A stretch of 64,000 bases of DNA from Aquibium sp. ELW1220. Lineage in GTDB: Bacteria; Pseudomonadota; Alphaproteobacteria; Rhizobiales; Rhizobiaceae. Below the pieces are notes generated by a model. The model saw nothing but the letters and a program-made list of their open reading frames with translations. It was not told where the DNA came from and did not search any database. The position numbers and the translations under genes were made by a program. The stretch is taken from positions 1 to 64,000 of the forward strand of contig NZ_JAOAOQ010000008.1 of NCBI RefSeq assembly GCF_030398385.1. The letters are read 5' to 3'. This document shows, one piece after another, positions 24,170 to 34,459 of the stretch. The stretch's first letter is position 1. Every line of letters begins with the position of its first letter.

Positions 24170-25309
24170 TCAATCCCCGAACAGCAGCGACACCTTGCCC
24201 CCTGCATGCCGCTCCAGGCGGCCGGCGAGGTCGAGTTCCAGCAGCACCATGAACACCTGCGCGGGGTGCAGGCCGGTGTGGCGGATGATTTCGTCGATGG
24301 CGGTGGGGGTGGTGCCGAGGCATTCGACGACGCGGGCGCGGTCGCCGTCGTCGGGCTGGCGCGTGGCGGTGAAGTCGGGCGGCTCTTCCAGCGAGGTCGC
24401 CGGCGGCAGCGGCGCGCCGATCAGCGGCGCCAGCTGTTCGAGGATGTCGCGGGCTTCCGTGACCAGCGTCGCGCCGTCCTTGAGCAGCCCGTTGGTGCCG
24501 GCCGCGCGCGGATCGAGCGGCGAGCCGGGGACGGCGAAGACCAGCCGGCCCATCTCGGCCGCCAGCCGCGCCGAGATCAGCGAGCCGGAGCGCAGGGCGG
24601 CCTCGACCACGACGAGGCCGTGCGACAGGCCGGCGATGATGCGGTTGCGGCGCGGAAAGTCGCGCGCCCGCGGCTCCCAGCCGAGCGGCATCTCGGAGAT
24701 CGCGGCGCCGCCGCGGCGGGTGATCTCGGCGAGCAGCGGCAGGTTCTCGGGCGGATAGGGCCGGTCGATGCCGCCGGCCAGCACCGCGATCGTGCCGGTT
24801 CCGAGGCTGCCCTCGTGGGCGGCGGTGTCGATGCCGCGCGCGAGGCCCGAGACCACCGCATAGCCCTCGCGGCCGAGTTCGGCGGCAAAGCTGCGGGCGA
24901 TCTTGATGCCGGCGAGCGATGCGTTGCGGGCGCCGACGATCGCCACCGGCGGCAGCTGGAACACCGCCGGCTCGCCCAGCACCGTCACCAGCGGCGGCGG
25001 CAGGTCCATCATCCGTAGGAGCGGCGGATAGTCCGGCTCGCCGAGCGCGATCAGCCGCGCGCCGAGCCGGGCCAGCGCGTCGAGTTCGGCCTCAGCCTCC
25101 TCGACGCTGCAGATGCGCGGCAGGCGCTGGGCGCCGCCCGCGCGGATCAGTTCCGGCAGGCGCTCGATGGCCTTCTCGGCCGAACCGAAGCGGTTGATCA
25201 GGTCGCGGAAGGTCGCCGGGCCGACATTGTCGGTGCGGATCAGGCGCAGCCAGTGGAGCCGCTGCCGGTCTCCGAGCAGCCGGGGCCCAGAGACCGGCCC
25301 GGGGGTCAT
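24170..25309 (-). CDS. dprA: DNA-processing protein DprA
   Basis: A 379-residue DprA/Smf protein. The central Rossmann-like domain carries [20 protein letters not shown], then [30 protein letters not shown] and [18 protein letters not shown], all family hallmarks. An N-terminal SAM-like region and a C-terminal winged helix ([30 protein letters not shown]) flank it. DprA loads RecA on single-stranded DNA during natural transformation. It overlaps plsY by four bases and closes the pyrB-pyrC'-plsY-dprA run. Confidence 0.94.
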   Translation of the reverse strand: MTPGPVSGPRLLGDRQRLHWLRLIRTDNVGPATFRDLINRFGSAEKAIERLPELIRAGGAQRLPRICSVEEAEAELDALARLGARLIALGEPDYPPLLRMMDLPPPLVTVLGEPAVFQLPPVAIVGARNASLAGIKIARSFAAELGREGYAVVSGLARGIDTAAHEGSLGTGTIAVLAGGIDRPYPPENLPLLAEITRRGGAAISEMPLGWEPRARDFPRRNRIIAGLSHGLVVVEAALRSGSLISARLAAEMGRLVFAVPGSPLDPRAAGTNGLLKDGATLVTEARDILEQLAPLIGAPLPPATSLEEPPDFTATRQPDDGDRARVVECLGTTPTAIDEIIRHTGLHPAQVFMVLLELDLAGRLERHAGGKVSLLFGD

Positions 25310-25920
25310 CCCTTGGCCCCGATCCGCGATTCGGTTCCCGACAGGAGCCGGCGGATGTTGGCGCGGTGCTTGACGAAGACGATGAGGCTCAGGAGCACGA
25401 AGAGTTCCGCTGCCCGGCCGAAGCCGAGGATGTAGAGCGCCACCGGCACGGCGACGGCCGCGACCAGGGCGGCGAGCGAGGAGTAGCGGGTGAGGAAGGC
25501 GACCGCGAGCCAGGCGGCGGCAAAGACCAGAGCGCCCTGCCAGGCCACCGCGACCAGCACGCCGAGATAGGTCGCCACCCCCTTGCCGCCCCTGAAGCCG
25601 AGCCAGACCGGGTAGAGATGGCCGAGGAAGGCGCCGAGGCCGGCGATCAGCGCGTGGTCGGGCCCGATCAGGCCGGCGAGAAGCACGGCCGCCGTGCCCT
25701 TCAGCGCGTCGAGCAGCAGCGTCGCCGCGGCGAGCTTCCTGTTGCCGGTGCGCAGGACGTTGGTGGCGCCGATGTTGCCGGAGCCGATCTTGCGCACGTC
25801 GCCCAGGCCCGCCGCCCGGGTGAGCAGCAGCCCGAAGGGAATGGAGCCGAGGAGATAGCCGAAGACGAGGGCGGCGAGGAGCGTGGGCAGGGCGAGCTGC
25901 CAGCTGTTCGGATCGGGCAT
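25306..25920 (-). CDS. plsY: Glycerol-3-phosphate acyltransferase PlsY
   Basis: A 204-residue membrane enzyme with five or more hydrophobic segments. It has the three PlsY motifs: [23 protein letters not shown] (phosphate binding) and [10 protein letters not shown]. It transfers an acyl group from acyl phosphate to glycerol-3-phosphate, the first step of phospholipid synthesis. The ATG at 25920 fits an AGGAG site; a GTG two codons earlier is possible. It lies between pyrC' and dprA, as in many rhizobia. Confidence 0.94.
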   Translation of the reverse strand: MPDPNSWQLALPTLLAALVFGYLLGSIPFGLLLTRAAGLGDVRKIGSGNIGATNVLRTGNRKLAAATLLLDALKGTAAVLLAGLIGPDHALIAGLGAFLGHLYPVWLGFRGGKGVATYLGVLVAVAWQGALVFAAAWLAVAFLTRYSSLAALVAAVAVPVALYILGFGRAAELFVLLSLIVFVKHRANIRRLLSGTESRIGAKG

Positions 25921-25960
25921 CGGCACTCCTGCGCCGGCCGAGGGCGACCCTCGCCGGCCT

Positions 25961-27265
25961 CTATGCTGCGGTGAAGATTGTGCGGCCCGCCACCAGCGTT
26001 TGCAAGACCCGGCCCTGCAGCCGCGCGCCTTCGAAACAGGTGTTTTTCGACCGCGAGCGGATCCCGGCCTCGCGCACCACCCAGGGCTCGTCGAGATCGA
26101 CGAGGATCAGGTCCGCCGGGCTGCCGGGCCTGAGCGTGCCGCCCGGCAGGCCGAAGAGCTTCGCGGGGGCCGTGGAGAGCAGTTCGACCAGACGCAGCAG
26201 CGGCACGTCGCCATTGTGGTGCAGCCGGAGCGCGACCGAAAGCAGCGTCTCCAGCCCGATCGCGCCGTCGGCGGCATCGGCGAAGGGCAGCCGCTTGGTG
26301 TCGACGTCCTGCGGGTCGTGCGAGGAGACGATGATGTCGATCGTGCCGTCGCGCACGGCCTCCACCATGGCCAGCCTGTCCTCCTCCGCGCGCAGCGGCG
26401 GCGACAGGCGGAAGAAGGTGCGGTACTCGCCGACGTCGTTCTCGTTGAGAGACAGATGGTTGATCGAGATGCCGGCGGTCACCCTGGCGCCGTCGTTCTT
26501 GGCCCGGGCCACCGCGCCGGCCGACAGCGAGGTCGAGATCTTGGCGGCGTGGTAGGCGCTGCGGGTCAGGCGCGCGAGCAAAAGGTCGCGCTCGAGCGGG
26601 ATAGCCTCGGCCTCGCGCGGGATGCCGGGCAGGCCGAGCCAGCTTGCGAACAGCCCCTCGTTCATGACGCCCGCGCCCGCGAGATCGGCGTCCTGCGTCT
26701 CGTTGGCGACGACCGCGCCGAAATCGCGCGCATAGGTCAGCGCCCGGCGCATGACCAGCGGGCTGCGGATGGAGTTGCGCCCGTCGGTAAAGGCCACCGC
26801 GCCGGCTTCGCGCATCAGGCCGAACTCGGTGAGTTCCTGGCCTTCGAGATGACGCGTGACGGCGGCGGCCGGATGGATGTTGATCGCGGCCGTGTCGCGC
26901 GCGGTGCGCAGCACGAACTCGACCAGCGACACCTCGTCGATGATCGGGTTGGTGTCGGGCATCATGACCAGCGAGGTGACGCCGCCGGCCGCGGCCGCAG
27001 CACTGGCGGACGCGATGGTCTCGCGGTGCTCGCCGCCCGGCTCGCCGATGAAGACGCGGCCGTCGACGAGGCCGGGCAGCACCGCCCTGCCCCGGCAATC
27101 GATCACGGTCGCACCCTCCGGCACGCCCTGGTTCAGGGCGGAGGCGCCGGCGGCGGCGATCGCGCCGTCGACGACGATCACCGTGCCGCGCTCGTCCAGC
27201 CCGCGCGCGGGATCGACCACGCGCGCATTGGCAAAGACCGTGGTGCCGATCGCGGGCGCCCTCAT
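25961..27265 (-). CDS. Dihydroorotase-like protein without metal ligands (PyrC'/PyrX type)
   Basis: A 434-residue amidohydrolase-fold protein, coupled to pyrB by a four-base overlap. The fold is that of class I dihydroorotase, but the zinc-binding HxH is absent: the segment reads [12 protein letters not shown]. The usual HxED after strand 5 is NETQD, and the His before LST is Lys. Such inactive paralogues (PyrC') in other bacteria are structural partners of aspartate carbamoyltransferase. I infer that role here; an active dihydroorotase should be encoded elsewhere in the genome. Confidence 0.88.
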   Translation of the reverse strand: MRAPAIGTTVFANARVVDPARGLDERGTVIVVDGAIAAAGASALNQGVPEGATVIDCRGRAVLPGLVDGRVFIGEPGGEHRETIASASAAAAAGGVTSLVMMPDTNPIIDEVSLVEFVLRTARDTAAINIHPAAAVTRHLEGQELTEFGLMREAGAVAFTDGRNSIRSPLVMRRALTYARDFGAVVANETQDADLAGAGVMNEGLFASWLGLPGIPREAEAIPLERDLLLARLTRSAYHAAKISTSLSAGAVARAKNDGARVTAGISINHLSLNENDVGEYRTFFRLSPPLRAEEDRLAMVEAVRDGTIDIIVSSHDPQDVDTKRLPFADAADGAIGLETLLSVALRLHHNGDVPLLRLVELLSTAPAKLFGLPGGTLRPGSPADLILVDLDEPWVVREAGIRSRSKNTCFEGARLQGRVLQTLVAGRTIFTAA

Positions 27266-28224
27266 GCGCGGCCCTCCGGATCGCGGCGCGGATCGAGCAG
27301 TGCTTCCATCACGGCCATGCGAACCGCCACGCCCATCTCCACCTGTTCCTGGATGACGCTCTGCGGCCCGTCGGCGATCTCCGACGCGATCTCCACGCCG
27401 CGGTTCATCGGGCCTGGATGCATCACCAGCGCGCCGTCGTTGGCAGCCTTCAGCTTCTCGGCATCGAGGCCGAAATAGCGGAAATACTCGCGCACCGACG
27501 GCACCATGGCACCGGTCATGCGCTCGCGCTGCAGCCTGAGCATCATGACGACGTCGACGCCCTTCAGCCCCTCGGCCATCGAATTGTAGACGGTCACGCC
27601 CATGTCGCGGATGCCGGACGGCAGCAGCGTCGAAGGCGCCACGACCCGTACCGCAGCCCCCAGCGCGTTGAGCAGGATGATGTTCGACCGCGCCACGCGC
27701 GAATGCAGGATGTCGCCGCAGATCGCCACGGTCAACCGGCCGATCTGCCCCTTCGCACGTCGGATGGTCAGCGCGTCGAGCAGCGCCTGGGTCGGGTGCT
27801 CATGCGCGCCGTCGCCGGCATTGACCACCGAGCAGCCGACCTTCTGGGCAAGCAGCGCGGCGGCCCCGGCCGAGGAATGCCGGATGATCAGGATGTCGGG
27901 CCGCATGGCGTTGAGCGTCATGGCGGTGTCGATCAGCGTCTCGCCCTTCTTCACCGACGAACTCGCCACCGACATGTTCATGACGTCGGCGCCGAGCCGC
28001 TTTCCCGCGAGTTCGAAGGAGGACTGGGTGCGGGTGGAGGCCTCGTAGAAGAGGTTGATCTGCGTGCGGCCGCGCAGCGTCGACGTCTTCTTCTCGGGCT
28101 GGCGCGAGATCGCCACCGCCTTCTCGGCCCGGTCGAGCAACAGCTCGATGTCGCCCGGCGACAGGTCCTTGATGCCGAGCAGATGCCGGTGCGGATAGAT
28201 CGGGAAGGCCGGGTCAGATGTCAT
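27262..28224 (-). CDS. pyrB: Aspartate carbamoyltransferase catalytic chain
   Basis: A 320-residue enzyme that joins carbamoyl phosphate and aspartate in pyrimidine synthesis. It has the carbamoyl phosphate loop [18 protein letters not shown], the [11 protein letters not shown] motif near residue 138, and [11 protein letters not shown] near the C-terminus for aspartate binding. It is the first gene of the pyrB-pyrC'-plsY-dprA run. Because the next gene is a dihydroorotase without metal ligands, a PyrB/PyrC' complex is likely. Confidence 0.95.
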   Translation of the reverse strand: MTSDPAFPIYPHRHLLGIKDLSPGDIELLLDRAEKAVAISRQPEKKTSTLRGRTQINLFYEASTRTQSSFELAGKRLGADVMNMSVASSSVKKGETLIDTAMTLNAMRPDILIIRHSSAGAAALLAQKVGCSVVNAGDGAHEHPTQALLDALTIRRAKGQIGRLTVAICGDILHSRVARSNIILLNALGAAVRVVAPSTLLPSGIRDMGVTVYNSMAEGLKGVDVVMMLRLQRERMTGAMVPSVREYFRYFGLDAEKLKAANDGALVMHPGPMNRGVEIASEIADGPQSVIQEQVEMGVAVRMAVMEALLDPRRDPEGRA

Positions 28225-28307
28225 GTCGAGACGGTCTCATAGGGCCATGCGCCTGCCCCCGCAAGCGCTGCGGAACGGGCGGCGACATTCTCCCCAGTCG
28301 AATTCCG

Positions 28308-29801
<1,494 letters not shown>

Positions 29802-29825
29802 GTCGTCATGCCTCCCTGACACGTC

Positions 29826-29870
29826 GCGGGAGACTGCCGGTCTCCCGCTGCTCGGGCCGCGGCCGGCAGT
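29826..29870 (-). promoter_or_regulatory. Two mutually exclusive hairpins upstream of glpK
   Basis: GCGGGAGAC (29826-29834) pairs perfectly with GTCTCCCGC (29840-29848). ACTGCCGG (29833-29840) pairs perfectly with CCGGCAGT (29863-29870). The two stems share bases 29833-29834 and 29840, so only one can form. They lie 25-69 bases before the glpK start in the glpR-glpK interval. A switch affecting glpK translation or message stability is possible. Confidence 0.45.
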
Positions 29871-29965
29871 GCGCTCATCGCGACCCGTCCGCCCCTCCCC
29901 GGCAGATGACTAAAGTGAAAACCAATCGAATGTCAAACGCGCGCAAAGGAACCGCGCTCTGCCGG

Positions 29966-30730
29966 CTACCTCCCGGTCTCGATCAGCCGCACCTCCGCCT
30001 CGGCGCAGATCGCGCGGATCGGCTCGACGTCGCAGCGGTCGGTGATGAAGGTGTTGACCTGCGACAGGTGGCCGATCCTGACCGGCGCCGTGCGTTCGAA
30101 CTTGGTACCGTCGGCCACCAGGATCACGTGCCGCGCATTGGCGATGATCGCCTGCGCCACCTTCACCTCGCGGAAGTCGAAGTCCAGCAGCGCGCCGTCG
30201 TGATCGATCGCCGAGGCGCCGATGACGGCATAGTCGACCTTGAACTGACGGATGAAGTCGACCGCCGCCTCGCCGACGATGCCGCCGTCGGAGCCGCGCA
30301 CCACGCCGCCGGCGATCACCACTTCGATCGAGGGGTAGATCCGCATCCGGTTCGCGACGTTGATGTTGTTGGTGATGACCATCAGGCCATTGTGGTCGAG
30401 CAGCGCCTTCGACACCGACTCGGTGGTCGTTCCGATGTTGATGAACAGCGAGGCATTGTCGGGGATCAGTCGCGCCGCCGCCCGGCCGATCGCCTCCTTC
30501 TCGTCTGCCGCGATCTTGCGCCGCGCCTCGTACTCCATGTTCTCGATGCCGGAGGGAAACAGCGCGCCGCCATGCACGCGCGTCAGCAGACGCTGGTCGC
30601 ACAGGTCGTTCAGGTCCTTGCGGATGGTCTGCGGCGTGACCCCGAAATGCTGCGCGAGGTCCTCGACGAGGACGCGCCCCTGTTCCTTCGCCATCTCGAT
30701 GATGGCCGAATGCCGCGGCGACAGGAACAT
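29966..30730 (-). CDS. glpR: DeoR/GlpR-family repressor, probable regulator of glycerol use
   Basis: A 254-residue DeoR-family protein. The N-terminal winged helix is RHSAIIEMAKEQGRVLVEDLAQHFGVTPQTIRKDLNDL in outline, with the VHGGA turn. The sugar-phosphate binding domain follows (NIGTTTESVSKALL, VIAGGVVRGSDGGIVGEAA, DYAVIGASAI). This layout matches GlpR, which senses glycerol-3-phosphate. GGGGGGAG precedes the ATG. A perfect inverted repeat lies just upstream and glycerol kinase lies downstream on the same strand, which supports glpR over other DeoR types. Confidence 0.85.
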   Translation of the reverse strand: MFLSPRHSAIIEMAKEQGRVLVEDLAQHFGVTPQTIRKDLNDLCDQRLLTRVHGGALFPSGIENMEYEARRKIAADEKEAIGRAAARLIPDNASLFINIGTTTESVSKALLDHNGLMVITNNINVANRMRIYPSIEVVIAGGVVRGSDGGIVGEAAVDFIRQFKVDYAVIGASAIDHDGALLDFDFREVKVAQAIIANARHVILVADGTKFERTAPVRIGHLSQVNTFITDRCDVEPIRAICAEAEVRLIETGR

Positions 30731-30741
30731 GCTCCCCCCTT

Positions 30742-30776
30742 CTTTCGTTTTATTTTCCTCTACAGAAAAACGAAAG
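30742..30776. promoter_or_regulatory. Probable GlpR/DeoR operator
   Basis: CTTTCGTTTT at 30742-30751 and AAAACGAAAG at 30767-30776 form a perfect 10 bp inverted repeat with a 15-base spacer, directly upstream of the regulator start. TTTCGTTT/AAACGAAA half sites are typical of GlpR-like DeoR proteins. Autoregulation of the glpR-glpK unit is the likely purpose. Confidence 0.72.
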
Positions 30777-30822
30777 CGGCGCCTTGGCAAGCGATTTCTC
30801 GTGCCCGTCCAGTGGGCCGCCC

Positions 30823-32244
30823 TCACCCCCCGGCCGACATCTCCCGCGCCGCCGACAGGATCGCGTCGAACGCCTCGGCGATATCCGCCTCCGTCGCGTC
30901 GAACTGGCCGGCCTGGAAGCGGATCGCCACGGCGCCGTCCACCCGTGTCTGGGTGAGGTAGATCCGACCGGCGTCGTTGATGCGGTTGACGAGGTCGATG
31001 TTGTGCCGGTCGAGGTCGGCAGCGCCCTTGGGGCAATGCCGGAAACTGAACAGCGACAGCATCGGCTCCGTCACCAGTTCGAACTCCGGCTCGCTGCCGA
31101 TCCGGCGGGCCAGGCCCTGCGCCCACGCGACGTGGTTGCGGATCATCCCGCGCAGTCCCTCCAGCCCGTGCGCCCGCATCAGGAACCAGAGCTTCAGCGC
31201 GCGGAACCGGCGGCCGAGCGGGACGGTCCATTCGGAATAGTTGATCAGGCCGTCCTTGCCGTGCGTCTTGAGATATTCCGGCTGGATCGCCAGCGTTCGG
31301 ACCAGGCTGTCGGGATCGCGCAGGAAATGCGTCGAGCAGTCGAACTGCGCGCCCAGCCACTTGTGCGGGTTCAGCACGACCGAATCGGCCTCCTCGACGC
31401 CCTTCCAGAAGGTGCGGAACTCCGGGCAGATCATCGCCGAGCCGGCCCAGGCGGCGTCGACATGGACGTAGAGCCCGTGGCGTTTGGCCACCGCACAGAT
31501 GGCTCCGAGATCGTCGGTGGCCCCGACGCTCGTTCCGCCCACGCAGGCGATGACGCCTGCAGGCAGATGGCCGGCGGCCACGTCGGCCTCGATGGCGCGT
31601 TCGAGCGCCTCGGCGTCCATGCGGCGCGACGCGCCCTCGGTCGGGATGCGCACCAGGTTCTCCTGGCCGACACCGGAGACCCAGATGGCGCGGTCGATCG
31701 AGGTATGGACCTGGTCGGACGAGTAAATCCTGATCCGCTTCTGTCCGGGAAGGCCATGGCTGTTGCCCTTCCAGTCGAGCGCGCGCTCGCGCATGACCAG
31801 GACCGCCGACAGCGTCGCCGACGAGGCCGAGTCCTGGATCACGCCGACGAAGCCGTCCGGCAGGCCCAGCGCCTGGCGCAGCCAGTCGAGCACCTTCGTT
31901 TCGAGTTCGGTGGCGGCAGGCGAGGTCTGCCAGAGCATGCACTGCGCGGCCATCGCCGTGACCAGATACTCCGCCACGACGGAGACGGGTGCCGCGTTGG
32001 CCGGGAAATAGGCGAAGAAGCGGGGATGCTGCCAGTGCGTCATGCCCGGCACGATGGTGGTCTCGAAGTCGGCGAAGATCGCTTCCATCGCCTCCGGCGT
32101 CTCCGGCGGCGCTGCGGGGATGGCCGAAGCGATCTGTCCCGGAACGGTCTGGGCCCGCACGGGGCGGTCGCGCAGGCTCTCGCGATAGTCCGCGCCCCAT
32201 TCCGCCGCCTTCACCGACCACTGCCGGAACGCTTCGCTGTCCAT
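30823..32244 (-). CDS. Group II pyridoxal-phosphate amino acid decarboxylase
   Basis: A 473-residue enzyme of the aromatic-L-amino-acid/tryptophan decarboxylase type. The N-terminus has THWQHPRFFAYFPAN (about residues 68-82), a substrate-pocket motif of this group. The cofactor site has VHTSIDRA, then HVDAAWAGSA, and the PLP lysine lies in LNPHKWLG (near residue 304). It should decarboxylate an aromatic amino acid to an amine, but the specificity cannot be fixed. It is divergent from an HpaR-like regulator of aromatic breakdown, which may suggest aromatic amine metabolism. Confidence 0.9.
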   Translation of the reverse strand: MDSEAFRQWSVKAAEWGADYRESLRDRPVRAQTVPGQIASAIPAAPPETPEAMEAIFADFETTIVPGMTHWQHPRFFAYFPANAAPVSVVAEYLVTAMAAQCMLWQTSPAATELETKVLDWLRQALGLPDGFVGVIQDSASSATLSAVLVMRERALDWKGNSHGLPGQKRIRIYSSDQVHTSIDRAIWVSGVGQENLVRIPTEGASRRMDAEALERAIEADVAAGHLPAGVIACVGGTSVGATDDLGAICAVAKRHGLYVHVDAAWAGSAMICPEFRTFWKGVEEADSVVLNPHKWLGAQFDCSTHFLRDPDSLVRTLAIQPEYLKTHGKDGLINYSEWTVPLGRRFRALKLWFLMRAHGLEGLRGMIRNHVAWAQGLARRIGSEPEFELVTEPMLSLFSFRHCPKGAADLDRHNIDLVNRINDAGRIYLTQTRVDGAVAIRFQAGQFDATEADIAEAFDAILSAAREMSAGG

Positions 32245-32413
32245 GTCGTCTCCCCGCTGCCAATGCTCGGATTACCTACCGCGCGGCAGGCGCGGCTGTC
32301 ACCCGAAAGTGCGCGCTGGGCCATTTCCCATCCGCAGGACGATCGTCTATGCCTTTGTGGGACACGGCGCCGCATCGTCCGCGGCGGGATGGCAGGAGAG
32401 CGCGACCCGACGG

Positions 32414-32890
32414 ATGAAACCCTCCCGATCGAACTGCCCCGACGATCTCCTGATCCCGCGCGACACCAACCGCTCGCTGCCGATCGCCCTCCTGCGCGCC
32501 CGCGAAGCGGTCATGTCGCATTTCAGGCCGCTGCTCGCCGCGCACGACATCACCGAGCAGCAGTGGCGCGTGGTGCGCACGCTGGGCGAATCCGGCGCCC
32601 TCGACGCGACCGAACTCGCCGCACGCGCCTGTCTGCTTGCACCGAGCCTCACCCGCATCGTCCGGACGCTGGAAGACCGCGGCTTCGTCACCCGTGAACG
32701 CGACGCGACCGATGCGCGGCGCGCCGTCATCCGGATCACGACGAAGGGACTGGACTTCATCCGCGAGGTCACGCCGGCCAGCCGGGCGATTTACGCGGAG
32801 ATGGAAGCGAAGCTCGGTCGCGAGCGGATCGAGGCGCTGCTCGACATGCTGCAGGACCTCAACGGGCTCGGCGCCGGCAACGGTTCATGA
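32414..32890 (+). CDS. HpaR-like MarR regulator
   Basis: A 158-residue MarR protein. It carries the HpaR-type phrases SLPIALLRAREAVMSHFRPLL, then ITEQQWRVVRTLGE, ELAARACLLAPSLTRIVRTLE and ERDATDARRAVIRITTKG. HpaR represses homoprotocatechuate (aromatic) degradation operons. No such genes are visible here; its neighbours are a PLP decarboxylase (divergent) and the Anbu gene (convergent, overlapping by six bases). The ATG at 32414 gives the usual length; earlier in-frame starts would add unrelated residues. Confidence 0.85.
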   Translation: MKPSRSNCPDDLLIPRDTNRSLPIALLRAREAVMSHFRPLLAAHDITEQQWRVVRTLGESGALDATELAARACLLAPSLTRIVRTLEDRGFVTRERDATDARRAVIRITTKGLDFIREVTPASRAIYAEMEAKLGRERIEALLDMLQDLNGLGAGNGS

Positions 32891-33616
32891 CATGGAGAAG
32901 TCGGGCAGGCTGCCGAAGGCCGTCCGCAGCGCGTTCGACCATCCGTCCGAGATCGTCCTGAAATAGGGATCGTCGTTGGTGATCCGCTTCTGGAAACCGA
33001 TCTCGAAGCTGTCGCGCTCGTAGAACAGCATGTCGAGCGGCATGCCGACCGACAGGTTCGACTTGAGCGTCGAATCGAACGACACCATCAACAGCTTGGC
33101 CGCTTCCTCGAAGCTCATCTTCCGGTCATAGGCGCGGATCAGGATCGGCTTGCCGTACTTGGCCTCGCCGATCTGGAAGAAGGGCGTGTCCGAACCGGCC
33201 TCGATGAAATTTCCCTCCGGGTAGATCATGAAGAGCCTGGGCTCCGAGCCCTTGATCTGCCCGCCGAGAATGAAGGAGGCACCGAAGGCGTCCTGGCTCT
33301 GCCCCGCAGGCGCCGAACTGGCGATCACCTCCTTGACCAGATTGCCCACCACGCGGGCGGTCTGGAACATGGACGGCGTCTCGAGCAGCGACGGCATGCG
33401 CTCCGACGGCGCCTTCGAACGCTCGTCGAGCAGGCTGACCACCGCCTGTGTCGTCGCCAGGTTGCCGGCAGCCAGGAGCACGATGACGCGCTCGCCCGAC
33501 TTGGACCAGGTGAACATCTTTCTGAACGTCGAAATGCTGTCGATACCCGCGTTCGTCCGGGTATCGGACATGAACGCAAGTCCGTGATCGAACTTGATGC
33601 CAACGCAATAGGTCAT
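32885..33616 (-). CDS. Anbu-type proteasome-like peptidase
   Basis: A 243-residue Ntn-hydrolase of the Anbu (ancestral beta subunit) group. It begins MTYCVGIKFDHGLAFMSDTR: after removal of Met, Thr becomes the N-terminal nucleophile, and the SDTRTNAG segment and Lys33 (FRKMF) follow as in proteasome beta subunits. The family assembles into large rings and lacks a known ATPase partner. It is the last gene of a four-gene set with a transglutaminase-like protein, an alpha-E protein and a circularly permuted ATP-grasp enzyme. That set is conserved and is thought to make or process a peptide-like product; the product is unknown. Confidence 0.92.
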   Translation of the reverse strand: MTYCVGIKFDHGLAFMSDTRTNAGIDSISTFRKMFTWSKSGERVIVLLAAGNLATTQAVVSLLDERSKAPSERMPSLLETPSMFQTARVVGNLVKEVIASSAPAGQSQDAFGASFILGGQIKGSEPRLFMIYPEGNFIEAGSDTPFFQIGEAKYGKPILIRAYDRKMSFEEAAKLLMVSFDSTLKSNLSVGMPLDMLFYERDSFEIGFQKRITNDDPYFRTISDGWSNALRTAFGSLPDFSMS

Positions 33617-33650
33617 GATAGCGAATCGGCCCGATTTCCCCCGGGCGTCA

Positions 33651-34445
33651 CTACTGCTCGACGGTGACGGAGACCGCAAGCCGTTCCTCGCCGCTGCCAT
33701 GACGGATTCCCGAGACTGGCACGGCGTCGCGATAGTCGCGTCCGGTCGCAAGCCGCACATAGCGGTCGTCGGGGCACATGTCGTTGGAGGGGTCGAAGCC
33801 GACCCAGCCGAGCTGCGAGACATGGGCTTCCGCCCAGGCATGGCTCGCGGCCTCCTCGGGCGCGTCGCCGGAGTAGAGATAGCCGCTGATGTAGCGTGCC
33901 GGGAAGCCGAGCGCACGGGCGGCGGAAACGAACACGTGGGCGTGATCCTGGCAGACGCCCGACTTCCGCTGCAGCGCCTCCTCCGCATCGGTGGCGGAAT
34001 CGGTCGTTCCCTTGACGTAGGCGATCTGCGACGCGACCGTCGCCATCAGCGCGTGGAGGCGTTCCAGTTCGCTGTCCGCGTCGATCGAGGCGACGAGAGC
34101 CGCCACACCCTCGCCGGGCATGGTCAGCGGTGTCGGCGCCTTGAACAGCCACAGCGGCGCAAAGCCGCGGTGGAGGCCGGTGACGCCCGTGGTGTCGACG
34201 ACGTCCACTTCGCCGCGCACCTCGACCACGATGGCGTGCGGACCGCCCTCGGCGCTGATCAGGATGGTCTCGTTGCCGAACTGGTCGACGAAGCGCACCT
34301 CCTCGCGCGCGCCCTCGATGGCAAGCGACCACGAGCGCACGGTCTGGGCGCCGCCGCTGTAGGGCGTCAGGCGCAGCCGCTGCAGCGCATAGCCGAGCGG
34401 CGCCTCGTAGCTATACTCTGTCCGATGGATGATCTTGAGCCGCAT
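33651..34445 (-). CDS. Transglutaminase-like cysteine protease-fold protein of the Anbu operon
   Basis: A 264-residue protein. The N-terminal beta region starts MRLKIIHRTEYSYEAPLGYALQ, and a transglutaminase-like core follows with the triad Cys165 in SGVCQDHAH, His202 in ASHAWAEAH and Asp218 in VGFDPSND. All three residues are present, so catalysis is expected (amide cleavage or transfer). It lies 34 bases upstream of the Anbu gene and 14 bases downstream of the alpha-E gene. In this conserved set it may trim or transfer a peptide made by the ATP-grasp enzyme; that is inference. Confidence 0.92.
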   Translation of the reverse strand: MRLKIIHRTEYSYEAPLGYALQRLRLTPYSGGAQTVRSWSLAIEGAREEVRFVDQFGNETILISAEGGPHAIVVEVRGEVDVVDTTGVTGLHRGFAPLWLFKAPTPLTMPGEGVAALVASIDADSELERLHALMATVASQIAYVKGTTDSATDAEEALQRKSGVCQDHAHVFVSAARALGFPARYISGYLYSGDAPEEAASHAWAEAHVSQLGWVGFDPSNDMCPDDRYVRLATGRDYRDAVPVSGIRHGSGEERLAVSVTVEQ

Positions 34446-34459
34446 GGGTCCTTCCGGCT

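Noticed and set aside
29966-32263. Minus-strand frame of 765 codons that looks like a fusion protein
   Set aside because: Only the last third is real (DeoR/GlpR regulator starting at 30730). The rest is an out-of-frame reading of the PLP decarboxylase gene.
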